64,000 bases of DNA, from assembly GCF_009389715.1 (NCBI RefSeq), contig NC_052401.1, positions 2,406,843-2,470,842 of the forward strand, in the 5' to 3' direction. Below, in pieces: positions 26,991 through 37,533 of this stretch. How positions within the stretch are numbered: the stretch's first letter is position 1; every line of letters starts with the position of its first letter. Made by a program: the position numbers and the translations under genes. A model generated the notes under the pieces. The model saw nothing but the letters and a program-made list of their open reading frames with translations, was not told where the DNA came from and searched no databases. Source of the DNA: Phoenix dactylifera (lineage: Eukaryota; Streptophyta; Magnoliopsida; Arecales; Arecaceae).

Positions 26991-27731
26991 ATGGAGAGCT
27001 TCCGCCACCAGCGGGCCCCCGGTTCCGACCGCTTCCTCGGCCTCTTCGCCGCGTCCCCGGCCGCCAACGGTACGGTCCTCTCCGCCGGGGAGGACGAGCT
27101 TCACGAGGAGGAGATCTTTTGGACCGGGGCCGACCCTCCCTCCTCCGAGACCAACCGCTACCCTATGAAGCCCTCCCCCGCTATCGCCAATCCCAACCCT
27201 AGCCCTGCCTGCATCGCCCGCGCCGGGTTTCGGCGCCTTCCGGAGCGGAACTTCGGAATCCTCGCCGCCCTCCCGGAGAACGACAAGAAGGAGCCGACGG
27301 CGAAGGCCGGTCCCCAGTTCCTCCATCGGAAGGCCGCCGCCGGCGTCCCCACTTCTTCACCGTCGAGCTCCACCTCCCCTTCCTCCGTCTCCAGCTCCGC
27401 TCGGATGATCCCGGCGGTCCCCAAGACGAAGCCGGAGTCCGCGATGTCGATTCCGGGCGGGAAGATCTACCACCAGTCCGCCCCGGTGAACGTGCCGATG
27501 GCGCCGCCGATGATGAGAAAAGGACGGGGGGAGTTCGAGATGGACGACGGAGATTTGGACGGGGATGAGGAGATGCTTCCGCCCCACGAGATCGTGGCGA
27601 GGCGGTCCGGGATCGATTCGCCGATGACCACCTTCTCGGTGCTGGAGGGGGTCGGAAGAACGCTCAAGGGGAGGGACCTGCGCCGGGTTCGCAACGCCGT
27701 CTGGCGAAAGACGGGCTTTCTTGATTTATAG
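26991..27731 (+). CDS. Senescence regulator S40 family (DUF584) protein
   Basis: This single-exon gene encodes 246 residues. Family blocks appear in order: FLGLFAASP near the start (about 18-26), an acidic EEEIFWTG block (about 39-46), a Ser/Pro-rich low-complexity middle, GGKIYHQSAPVNVPMAPP (about 155-172), EEMLPPHEIVARR (about 191-203) and the C-terminal MTTFSVLEGVGRTLKGRDLR followed by RVRNAVWRKTGF. These are the hallmarks of plant S40-like proteins, nuclear proteins linked to leaf senescence and to responses to dark, ABA and pathogens. The exact molecular activity is not settled. The ATG at 26991 is preferred because it precedes the conserved N-terminal block. Base composition is GC-rich, common for intronless monocot genes. 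Closely related S40 members exist, so a subgroup is not assigned. Confidence 0.9.
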   Translation: MESFRHQRAPGSDRFLGLFAASPAANGTVLSAGEDELHEEEIFWTGADPPSSETNRYPMKPSPAIANPNPSPACIARAGFRRLPERNFGILAALPENDKKEPTAKAGPQFLHRKAAAGVPTSSPSSSTSPSSVSSSARMIPAVPKTKPESAMSIPGGKIYHQSAPVNVPMAPPMMRKGRGEFEMDDGDLDGDEEMLPPHEIVARRSGIDSPMTTFSVLEGVGRTLKGRDLRRVRNAVWRKTGFLDL

Positions 27732-29670
27732 CGAGGAAAGTGCTTAATTTCCCTCTCTTAAATTTTTTTGTCTCTTTTTGATCGTGGTGGTATTGTGTTT
27801 TGTGATCTTGGGGGAAGAGGGGATGGCGATTGAGAGTGTTTTGGTGGATCGGTGACAATAAATGATCATCTTTTGCCACTTCGCCCATTGCGTTCTTCAA
27901 TTTGCCTTTGCTTTTGTGTCAATTAGCTCTCTCTATCTCTCTCTACTTGGAGAGGAATTTGTCGGAATTTGTTAGTTATAGAGAAAATTCACATACAGAT
28001 CTTAGTGTCGTAACTTGATCGTCTCGATTTTTTTTTGCTCAACCACCTTTTTCTTAAGAATTGTCTGTGTAACAATTTTAAATTTGCGAACTTATATTAG
28101 TTTCATGATTGATATCCGTGCACAGACCAATGTAATTTGCGATCTTGTATTAGTTTTGAGAAGATTTCCGAGCTGTCCACCATCTACATCTCGGTCGTGG
28201 CATAACTCGTAACTAGTAAGCAATCTTCTACCCGGTGTGCTGCTCTTATGATGTTTTAGATAAGCAATTCAATCTATAAACTCTCATATGAAGCTAGGAA
28301 CAAAATTTGAGGATTCTGTAAGTGAGGGGAGTTAACTGATTGGACACCGAAAGGCATGGTATTTGCATAATTTGAAAGTTTGTGGTCTCCAATTTATACG
28401 TAGGAGAGAAACAAGGCTCCTTTTGGAGCGGGTTTCGGAGAAATAAAATCAAGTAGTTTGCATGAGATCTGGTCTTCTTGGTTTCAAACATATTTTGCAT
28501 TATTTGATAAAAGATGCATTTAAACCCAATTTTTTGTGAGATGTGCATTGGGATGCTCTCAGCTAATTATTGTGGTTTCGAGGTACATTTTTGGAGAGTG
28601 GTTGAATATTTGCCCTTGCTAACCCCACTATCTTGTGTGCTTGGCTGATTGATTCCTGGTAAAGGGATAAATAAGTATTGATAATAATATATTAATGATA
28701 ATAATTAATAGCATATGATTTTCTAATGTTATATGATTATATTATTATCTAACATTATAATAGCATATCACTGTTCATTATTATAATAATAGTATATTTT
28801 ATGTACTATTGTATTACTAATTGGACATAGGAGATGGGATGGATGGCAGTGTCGTCCTTTCCTTCTATTAAATAACGATAAGAAATGGCTTCCCCCACTG
28901 CTAAGACTCCGGTTTGGCATGAGACTGGGGGACCTTAGGTCTGTACAAGACCTGGTCTCAAGCTCCGGAGGGATCATATATGGATCTGATTGAAACAAAG
29001 ATCTTATTAGGATGCTCGGCAACTTATCCTGGATAATGTGGGAATAAAACAGCCAAAAGCCTGTAAAAGTTCTTATTGCAGGGAGAGGGTCATTATATAT
29101 GAGTTCCAGCATCTTATTTGCTGATGCTAGTGTTTGTATATATGTAAGGGCAGTGTAATCATGCCGCGTTACAACCAAAAAAGAAAAAAAAAACACTCTT
29201 ATGGCAGCAAAACCAAGGCATTTTTATTTTAATAATGTTTACGAACCTAATTTCTGAATGGAGTCACTGTAGATGGGTTTTAACACTCATGGTATAGTGC
29301 TTATTGGATAAGATCCCTGTCATGTTCTCAACAAGTCAATATGGGATCACCAAATTTTGTGTTTTTGTAGTTTGTCATTGAGATTCATGGCAGAATGTAG
29401 TGATAAAGGGACATTTAAACCACTTTGTTGCAACCTCCTTTTCCTGATTGGAATATTTCGGGCTGATGGGATAAGGCCTGGACAATTATGATGATAGTTT
29501 CTTCTTGTACCTAGGCCTAGGCCATGATGGAGCTGATATCTTTACTTCATCTGACTTTTTAATTTTTTATGTTCTTTTATTCAAAATGTTCTCACATTGA
29601 GTTAATTTGTCCTGTTCATGGTTACCCTGAATGACATTATTGTGTTCCATCCATCATTATATGTTTCATA
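27732..29670. other. Intergenic stretch without recognised genes
   Basis: The start must hold the S40 3' untranslated region. Around 28680-28800 is a very AT-rich (TAATAATAT) tract. The block 28830-29060 is GC-richer with inverted-repeat-like text (GGACCTTAGGTC; ACCTGGTCTCAAG) and may be a small transposon. No coding sequence is supported. Confidence 0.4.
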
Positions 29671-29675
29671 TGCAG

Positions 29676-32146
29676 TGTTGGGGGAATAAGGTTTTTCCCC
29701 CAAATGACACGAATGCCCCAAAGAAGCCGCACAATCGTCGACCCTGGAAGGCCGAAGTCGGCACCCGAACTCGGAACCTCCGACCTAAGAGAAACCTCAA
29801 TGCCCGAGGCCTACTTTTGTCAGCCACCTACTACGGCTATACGTCTCCGAGGTCCGGCCAGAGACCGTACTATGACGCCCCTCCGGCATTTATTGCGCAT
29901 GACCGCTGTGATCCTCCGGCACACTCCACAATAAATATGGATCTCCAGCTTACTCCACAATAAATATGGATCTCCGGCTTACTCCACAATGAATGCGGAT
30001 CTCCGGCTTACTCCACAATAAATGCGGATCTCCGGCTTACTCCACAATAAATGTGGATCTCCGGCTCACTCAACAATTAATGCACGTGACTCCTGTCATC
30101 TACGGACTCCCAGCTCTCCACGGCAAATAAGCCCAGCAGAGTCTAGTCAACTGTGATAAGTCTCTGATCTCGGCCATACCTCCGACACTGATGCAATAAA
30201 TTCGCCTGGTAGCGTGCTAGTTCGGGTTGTACAACGCCCTCATCGCCGACATCAGTGCAATTATTCGCCTGACCAAGCGCCGACCTGAACGACATGCCGA
30301 GCCGTACTACGGCTTCGTCCCGTTACATCGCAGGTAAACCGACCCCCGGTCTATAAAAGGGGGTTGGAAAATCGATACTGAGGACACGCACCGTTTACCT
30401 CTACTCTACACGATTTGCCCCCTCCCTGACTTGAGCGTCGGAGGGCCGGCGCCGGGAGACCCGGCCACCGGCTCGTGTGCAGGCACCCAGACGGAGGACG
30501 CCGCCCACTGTCGGATCGTCGCCCAGCCGCGGGAATCAGCCGCTCCTTCTCGCCGATCGCCCCACACAGAGGACGCCGCCCGTCGACGAACCACCGCCCC
30601 ACCGTGAGTAACCACCTCCCGCTCCCTCTCCTCGACCGAAGATTGCCCCCGGGTCCAATTTCCAGCAACAGTTGGCGCTAGAGGAAGGGCCCGAGTAGCA
30701 GTCATGAAGTTGAGAAGTAAGGGAGCCTCTAACGTCTCCCGGCGTCCCCCGCAAAGTCCTGGACACTCCGTCCAGAATTTCCCAACTCCAGCTGACCCAG
30801 GTCCTCAGGTCCAGCTGGAACAGTTCAATGCCCTGGTACAGCAAGTCCAGGCCCTGGCCGCCGCCGTGCAGGGCCTACGGCGCGTGGAAGCTTCATCGGC
30901 GCTTCCCCCGCAGGCCCAGGCCCCGCCGGAGTGTCTCCCCAACGGCCCGGTTCTCCCCAGTCAAAATCTGCATGGCTCCTCCAGAGCCAACAACGGAGAA
31001 CGGGCTACTCCCCGTAGGGAGTTACCGAGAGAAGGTTTCGATCGGAGACCCCAACTTTCCGAGGCGGAGTCAGCCCCGGACCGCCAAGGGCCGGCGCAAA
31101 CCACAACGACAATCCCACGGGTGGGGGAGCTCGACCGAAAAGTTGAGCATCTGGAGCGCCAGATTGCGGCACTCCACGGCAAGAAGGCAAGACAGGAAGG
31201 GGACTTTGAGTTCACTGCCAAGTCCCCCTTCTCCCGCCAGATCGAGGACGAGCCGGTTCCCGTGAGATTCAAAATGCCTCAGGTGGAGCCCTACAGCGGA
31301 ATCACCGACCCCCTCGACCACTTGGAGAGTTATCGGGCCCTCATGGCCCTACAAGGGTCCTCGGAGGCCATACTCTGCAAAGCCTTTCCAGCGACCCTCC
31401 GAGGGACCGCTCGGCTTTGGTTTTCTGGACTGAAGCCGAACACGGTGTCCTCCTTTGAGCAGCTCGGCAGGCAGTTCGCCACCAACTTTGCTGCCAGCCG
31501 GCGCCAGCGACGGACATCAGACTCCCTCCTGGACATCAAGCAGAAGGAGGGGGAGTCCCTCAAAGAGTACCTGGACCGCTTTACCGCCGCCACATGGGAG
31601 GTCCGCGAGCTAGACCAGTCGATAGCCATGTCGGCTCTGAAAACTGGGGTTCGCTCCTACCGATTCCTCTTCTCCATCGAGAAGAGCTTCCCGGCCGACT
31701 TCACCGAAATGCTGGCCCGAGCCCGGAAGTATGCCAAGGCCGAGGAGGCAGTCGCCTCCAGGCGGGGAGCAATCGAGCCCGCCTCTAAGAAGCAGAAGAA
31801 GCGCCGCGAGGAGCGCGGCCGACAAAGGAGCCGGTCTCCCCGCAGAGAGAAAAATCTCCCCAGACTGAGGAGTCCGCCCCGTCAGCAGGGGCGACCTCAG
31901 CAGAGGACACCTCCTCGTCCGAGGTCTCAACCACGGCCCCGGACGTACCAGGCGAGGTACGAGAACTATACACCCGTCAATGCTCCCCGGGCCGAGATCC
32001 TGATGGAAATTGAGGGTCGGGACTTCTTCCGACCCCCGCCTCCTATGCGAGACACGGGATTTCCCCGAAATACCAGGAAGTATTGCCGCTTCCACCGAGA
32101 CCGTGGGCACGACACGGAGGACTGCTTCCAACTCCGGGACGAGATA
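29676..32146 (+). mobile_element. Tat-lineage Ty3-gypsy element, 5' LTR and gag (cut by gap)
   Basis: The 5' LTR spans 29676-30670 (995 bp), TGTTGGGG to AGCAACA. A primer-site region GTTGGCGCTAGAGGAAGGG follows. From 30704 a gag frame stays open to the gap. It has an N-terminal LQQVQALAAAV-type helix, the core with FPATLRGTARLWFSGL and YLDRFTAATWEV, and a CRFHRDRGHDTEDC zinc-knuckle-like motif, all typical of plant Tat/Retand gag. The rest of the element and its 3' LTR are lost in the gap at 32147-32246. TGCAG (29671-29675) would be the target duplication. It looks fairly young from its open gag. Confidence 0.8.
29924..30080. repeat. 29-bp tandem repeat inside the Tat LTR
   Basis: Five full units of about 29 bp, plus a partial, of the form CTCCACAATAAATRYGGATC then TCCRGCTTA lie in U3. 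They differ at a few positions. Variable repeats in U3 of this lineage often hold promoter or enhancer sites. Confidence 0.8.
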
Positions 32147-32246
32147 NNNNNNNNNNNNNNNNNNNNNNNNNNNNNNNNNNNNNNNNNNNNNNNNNNNNNN
32201 NNNNNNNNNNNNNNNNNNNNNNNNNNNNNNNNNNNNNNNNNNNNNN
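32147..32246. other. Assembly gap (100 N)
   Basis: The gap is exactly 100 N, the convention for unknown length. It separates a Tat-type gag from a PRORP intron and removes the rest of both. A (GT)n(GA)n microsatellite borders its right side at 32247-32288. Confidence 0.98.

Positions 32247-32288
<42 letters not shown>
32247..32288. repeat. (GT)n(GA)n microsatellite
   Basis: A compound dinucleotide repeat directly abuts the gap and lies in a PRORP intron. It may be part of the reason the assembly broke here. Confidence 0.95.
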
Positions 32289-32290
<2 letters not shown>

Positions 32291-32317
32291 AATTTTTAAG
32301 TGTTTTGAAGTATATAC

Positions 32318-35300
32318 TTGATGATGCTCTTTCCATTTGGGGAAAATGGACCGTCCTAGGAGCTCAAATATATGATCTCTCATCTCATCATTTGTCACAA
32401 GCAAACATTTGAGCTTCACTGCTGCATAGAGCCAGTACCTAGAGAATAACAGTTCATTATATCACATCCGAAAGAATTTGGCAAAAGGTGGAAGAGAGCA
32501 AAATAACTAAAGTAATGCTAACTCAAAGCACCGCCACACAAAATGTTAAAGATAAAAGTCATGAGTTCAATGAAATGCCAAAGAGAGGTAGAAAAAATAG
32601 TATTGATCCCTCTGCAAGGATGCAACTAACCAGGTGATTAACTGGTGACTAACCCAACCATCTTCAATTATGCATTAAGCAGATAATGTTTCTATTCTGA
32701 AACACGCATAAAACATTCTGATCCCACAAGATATTTCATTTATCAGCTTATAAGAAGAATTTTGGTTGAATTCTGGACCAAAACTTTATTTTTTTCTTGA
32801 AATTCTAAATCTTCAAGAACATGGCAGTTGAAGGAACTATTTTAATTGTTCTGATTCTAGCAAGGCCACCCGCCACCCGGACGCTTATGTAAAGATCCTT
32901 ACCAATCATCATTTGATCCAGTTGGTGTTGTGTACAATGCCCCTTCAGCTCTCCACTTCTCAAGTATCTGCCTATTTGAAGGATTTTCCATGAGTGCTAG
33001 AGCACGCTTATTATGCAGTATAATGAGTGGCCATCTGCCCTGGCTTCTTTCAAATAGTTCTCGTACAACAGCATCTAGCTGCTCTATTTAGGTATACATC
33101 ATGCAAAAAGCATCAATAAGTAAACATGAACACCAGCATACAAAGCAATAGACAATATGCACCATAAGTAATACAAATAATCAGCAAAAGGTAATGTAAG
33201 AACCTGAGACAAACTGAATCCACCATCTGCAAAATTCTGCTGATAAAGCCCAACATTTGCCCCATCAATTATAGCTTCATACTCACTGTGCTTTTCCAAC
33301 CATTCCTAAGCAAAGAGATATGCGAATAAAGATAAATCTCAGATAACAATATTGAATGAGTTCTTTCTTGATTTTTTACAACTTACTATGAAAAACAGCT
33401 ACATGTTTTCATACGAAAGGAAATACTACCGAGAATAATAAATACACCTACTAGGCAAGAGATCAAAAGTGGACATGCTAACAATGCTCAAGACAAGCAC
33501 GAGTGAGCAAAGAGCCACAGACCAGTTAAGAACTACACACAGAGAGTGGAGTCTCATGAAACCTATGCCAGGCAAGAACATAAAGACCTTGGCAATAATA
33601 AACAAGATCTCTTAGTGTTTATGTAATTACATTTTCCGTTCACAAGACTTCAAAGGGGCTGAAGTTGGAAACGTCACAGTTTATAGATACTAAGGCCCTG
33701 TTTGGGGGAGCTTTTGGAGGGCCAAAAAGTACTTTCTGGCCCTCCAAAAGTACTTTTAGGTAAAAAAAGTGTGTTTGGTAAAATTTCCAAGAAGCTGTTT
33801 CAGCTTTTGCGGGAAGCTGAAAACAGCTTTTTGGCAGAAGCTCAATTTTGGAGCTTCCCAAAAACGCTGTTTTCAGCTTTGTCGGGAAGCTGTATTTTTG
33901 ACCAAAATACTCCCATTTAAAAGTTTCTTTTTCCTCCCAAAAATCTCAATCGCACCGCCTGTTTCTCTCTCACCATCCCCCCTCTCTCTCCCTCTCTATC
34001 TCCTTCTCCTCAATGCCGCCGGCCCTCCTCTTTTTTTTTTTTTTTTTTTGGGAGGCAGCCACCACGCCGGCCACCCGTGGCCGCGCCCCCCAGCCCCCAC
34101 CCGAGCCCCCCGCTGCTGCGACCCACCACACAGCAAAAAAAAAAAAAAAGGAAGGGGAGGAAGGGGCCACCATGGCCGCTGCCTCCCCGGCCGGCCCGCC
34201 GTCTCGGCCCCCCTCCCCCGCGGTCACCGCGGCACGCCGTCCCGGCCCCTTCGAGCCCCTCCTCTCCCGCGGTCGCCGCGGCACGACGTCCCGGCCCCCT
34301 CCCGAGCCCCCCTCCCCCCGCGGTCGTCGGGGCCCGCCGTCCCGGCCCCCTCCCGAGCCCCCCTCCCCCGCGGTCTCCGCGGCACGCCGTCCCGGCCCCC
34401 TCCCGAGCCCCCCTCCCCGCGGCCGTCGGGGCCCGCTGTCCCGGCCCCATCCCGAGCCCCCCTCCTCCCGCGGCCGCCGCGGCCCGCCATCCCGGCCCCC
34501 TCCCGCAGCCGCCGCGGCCCGGCCCCCCTTCCGGCGCCGCCGGCTTTGCGGGAGAAGAAGAAAGGAGAAGAAGGAAAGAGAGGAAGGAAAGAGAAGAAGA
34601 GAAGAAAAAAGAAAAGAAAAAAGAAGAGGAAAAGGAATGAAAAAAAAAGAGAAGAAAAAAAAGAAAAAGGAAAGAAAAAGAAAAAAAGAAAAATAAATAA
34701 ATAAATAAATATGTATATAAATGAACAAATAAATAAATAAATAAAATAATAAATAAATATATTTCAATGAAATAAAATAATAAATAAATAAATAAATAAA
34801 AATATTAGTAATTATTTAACCAATTTTTTCACCTAGTTAGAAAATTTGTTAGAGAAATAAATGGTCATCAAAAGAGTAAAAAATTAATTTATACTAATAA
34901 TTATAATATTTTATATATTTATTATTATATTATACTATAAATATAATATAATATAATATTATGTTATGTTAAATAATTTAATATTATATTAAATTATTAT
35001 CCTATAGTATACAATGTTATAGTGCTATATTATAATAATATTATGTTACATTATATTAATATTATACTATATCATATATTTATGTATTAATATATATTAT
35101 ATTTTATTATGCACTATTGTATAATACTAGTAATGTCCTTTATGGTCATTTTGTCATACAAAAGTACTTTCTCAGTTTGTTTACCAAACAAATGTTAAAG
35201 TGCCACAGCACTTTAGAAATGTAGTTACCAAACAGCAAACAGCTTTTTATAAAAGCTCTACTTCCAATAGCTCTACTTCTAACAGCTCTACTTCCAACAG

Positions 35301-36614
35301 CTCTACTGCTAACAGCTCCCCCAAACAGGGCCTAAATAGTCAAACCAACCCAGAACATATAAAAGTATGTAAGTAGTCAGATGCAATTCAAAACTTTAGT
35401 GAAAAAAGGATCTTAGAATTCTCGTTCATTAAAGGCGAGGGCAGACCATGGAAGATTTGAATTGAAGTATCAGGAAGTGATTTGAAGACACTTTTCCTGG
35501 AAGAAAGGATTTCACATGAAAGAACATAATCCATAAAGCCAGCTTAACTGTTGTCATTTACCAAAAAAAATGTAAATACGGTGTGCTGAGACAGATGGTT
35601 GTGAAGATGAGGAATAGAGGTACAGAATTGAAGGAAAACAAATAAAACACGTATCGTCACTAACATTTCTGACAGCAAGAAAATGCTTTTTACCTGAAAA
35701 TTCCTGAAATTGGATTTGCTTTCCCTTCCCAGAGCCAAACTAGCCACAGATACTGCAAACTTCTCTGTCTCCATTCGATCGATATCCACACAAGCCAACC
35801 TCTGCCCACAACCAGAGCAATCCCCCTCGGAGCTTACAGTGACATGACAAATATCCCATCCCCCCTCCCCCAACCATCCGAGCCCATGCCAGCCACCGCC
35901 ATTCATCAAAATTGCATCTTTTACCCTGCCGGCATCCCAATTCGATCTCCCAACCTCCATTGCCCGCTCGCTTCTGAACCACCCCTCCAAAATCTCTGCC
36001 GTGGGGCCAGCCACACATCCGACACTGCCTCTCAACTTGTGCAAGTACCCATATACCTTCTCCTCCCTCCCCACCTTGGCGCTCACCTCCAGCAGAGCCG
36101 CAATCTCCGGCTCCTCCGGCACGACGCCCATCGAGACCATGTGATATTCCACGGCGTACGCCTTATCGGCTTCCAATCTCCGGCAAAAGGCGAAGAGCGC
36201 CGGACTATAGGTCCTCAGCTTGGGAGTGGCGCCGTACCGCTCCCCCATGGTCTTGACCAGATCGAATGCGAGGTCGGCGCCGCCGTCGGGCCTCTGGGCG
36301 GCGATCCGGGCCATGGAGGTGATGGTGGCCTCGGTGGGGGTAGCGCCGTTGGCGGCCATCCGGTCGAAGATGGCGAAGCTGGTGTCGATGGAGGATTTCT
36401 TGGAGGGCTCGTCGAGGGTCTCGATGGAGGTGGAGATGATGTGGAGGAGAGAGTTGAAGTGGTAAGCGGACAGGCGGTGGTTCTCGGCGGCGGCGGACTC
36501 GTAGAGGGCGAGGGCACCGGCGAGGTCGCCGGTCTTGGCGCACATGTCGAGGGCGTGCCGGAACTGGCCCTCTCGCGTGCCGTTCTTCTTCCTGGCCTTC
36601 CCCGCGGTCTCCAT
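32318..36614 (-). CDS. PRORP: Protein-only RNase P (PRORP), 3' end missing
   Basis: Four exons on the minus strand, 35694-36614, 33204-33305, 32903-33078 and 32318-32438, join in frame to 440 residues. About 90 C-terminal residues are lost in the gap. PRORP removes the 5' leader of precursor tRNAs. Residues about 10-230 form the PPR-type RNA-binding domain; CSGC near 280 is half of the zinc site joining the domains. The NYN nuclease domain has its metal-binding Asp residues: Asp321 (IDGANVG), Asp398/Asp399 (SNDDWYW) and Asp417/Asp421 (TNDEMRDH). The spacing matches Arabidopsis PRORP1. The protein starts METAGKARKKNG and lacks an obvious organelle transit peptide, so it is probably the nuclear PRORP2/3 type. 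Intron 1 (2.4 kb) carries a Harbinger-like element. Visible exons are intact, so the gene is likely functional and truncated only by assembly. Confidence 0.93.
33694..35332. mobile_element. PIF/Harbinger (Tourist-like) DNA element, 1.64 kb, in PRORP intron 1
   Basis: Inverted terminal repeats GGCCCTGTTTGGGGGAGCT (33694) and its complement (ending 35332) are flanked by TAA on both sides (33691-33693, 35333-35335), the target duplication of this superfamily. Subterminal text is rich in AGCTTTT/AAAAGCT repeats. No transposase is present, so it is non-autonomous. The middle (about 34016-34700) is an unusual GC-rich tandem array followed by a purine-rich tract. The right third is very AT-rich. The relative at 19790-20211 shares the right end. 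Confidence 0.85.
34205..34530. repeat. About 50-bp GC-rich tandem repeat inside the Harbinger-like element
   Basis: Six to seven imperfect units of roughly 50 bp (CGGTCGCCGCGGCACG, then CCGTCCCGGCCCCCTC and CCGAGCCCCCCTCC) lie in tandem. They keep several frames open on both strands, which explains the long spurious reading frames here. Confidence 0.85.
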
Positions 36615-36720
36615 TGCCGAGAGCTCCAACCCTCCGAAAAGCCCTAAACCCCTCCGATTTAAAACAAATCGCAACCCTGACCCCAACCCTAATTTTAGCG
36701 GGGAAGGATTGCTTCCGGCG
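36615..36720 (-). promoter_or_regulatory. PRORP leader with telo-box-like motifs
   Basis: Upstream of the PRORP ATG the plus strand shows CCCTAAACCCC (about 36642-36652) and CAACCCTAATTTT (about 36684-36696). These match telo-box-like AAACCCTA motifs common in plant translation and RNA-processing genes. No clear TATA box was chosen. Confidence 0.4.
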
Positions 36721-36849
36721 AGAACGCATGGATATTTCTGTGCGGTTATTTGATGTGCCGCTGTCGATCTGTCGTCCAGACGGATTCCAAACGGCCTTCG
36801 AAGTCATTGTTTTATGCGGGAGGATATCTGCCGTCCAACATTGTTAATC

Positions 36850-37364
36850 GGGATCGTCCGGAACAAGGGAATATTTATATCCCGAAAGAAAAATAAAAAC
36901 AGATATATTATTCATACCCAAATATTCAATATTATTTATGATTATAGTTGATCACATATAGCACTCATAATTTTTTTTTAAAAAAATAATCGTATTAACA
37001 TACAATTAATTTAATTTACTTTCTATAAAATTATTTTTTAAATTTTATGGATATAAAATTTAACTATCTGACTTATACCTATATTTATATATATAGATAT
37101 CTATGCATATCGGTTTAAAATAACTATAAATATGAATTTTTTACTCTTAATCAATATCCATGTCCATATCCTTATTTATCAAATATAAATAGATACAGAT
37201 ATAGATATATCCATATCCCATCCATGTTTGATTTGTTTTCATTGGATGGATTGTCTAAAATTTAACGCTCTACATATGGACAAATGGATGACTTTTTTTT
37301 TTAGCATATTAAGAAAAAAGAGAAAGAAGCAACAAGATAGACAGAGATCAAGAAAAATGAAAGT
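36850..37364. other. AT-rich intergenic sequence
   Basis: The stretch is rich in TATA/GATATA text and homopolymers. No gene is seen. The Tat-type element inserts at 37365. Confidence 0.4.
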
Positions 37365-37428
37365 TGTTGGTGGAAAAATGGACCACCCCACAAATGTAAT
37401 TATAGCACCCAAATCCATCAGCAAGCTC

Positions 37429-37533
37429 GAGCTCATCCTAAGTGATTGAGCTCTTCCGCTCTCGAGCTCATCCTAAGTGATCGGGCTCTTCCGCTCTCGA
37501 GCTCATCCTAAGTGATCGGGCTCTTCCGCTCTC
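37429..37533. repeat. 35-bp tandem repeat, three units, 5' LTR
   Basis: Three units of GAGCTCATCCTAAGTGAT plus 17 more bases lie near the start of the 5' LTR. The same array in the 3' LTR (40962-41206) has seven units. Confidence 0.9.

Noticed and set aside
30961-32419. A 269-residue minus-strand frame running through the N gap
   Set aside because: The frame joins antisense gag, gap Ns and a PRORP exon. Only the PRORP exon part (32318-32438) is real.
33769-34767. Open frames up to 311 residues on both strands
   Set aside because: They are produced by the GC-rich tandem array and poly-purine tract of the Harbinger-like element, which lies in a PRORP intron.
36205-36807. Arg/Pro/His-rich frames overlapping PRORP exon 1
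   Set aside because: They are shadows of the PRORP coding frame in GC-rich sequence.
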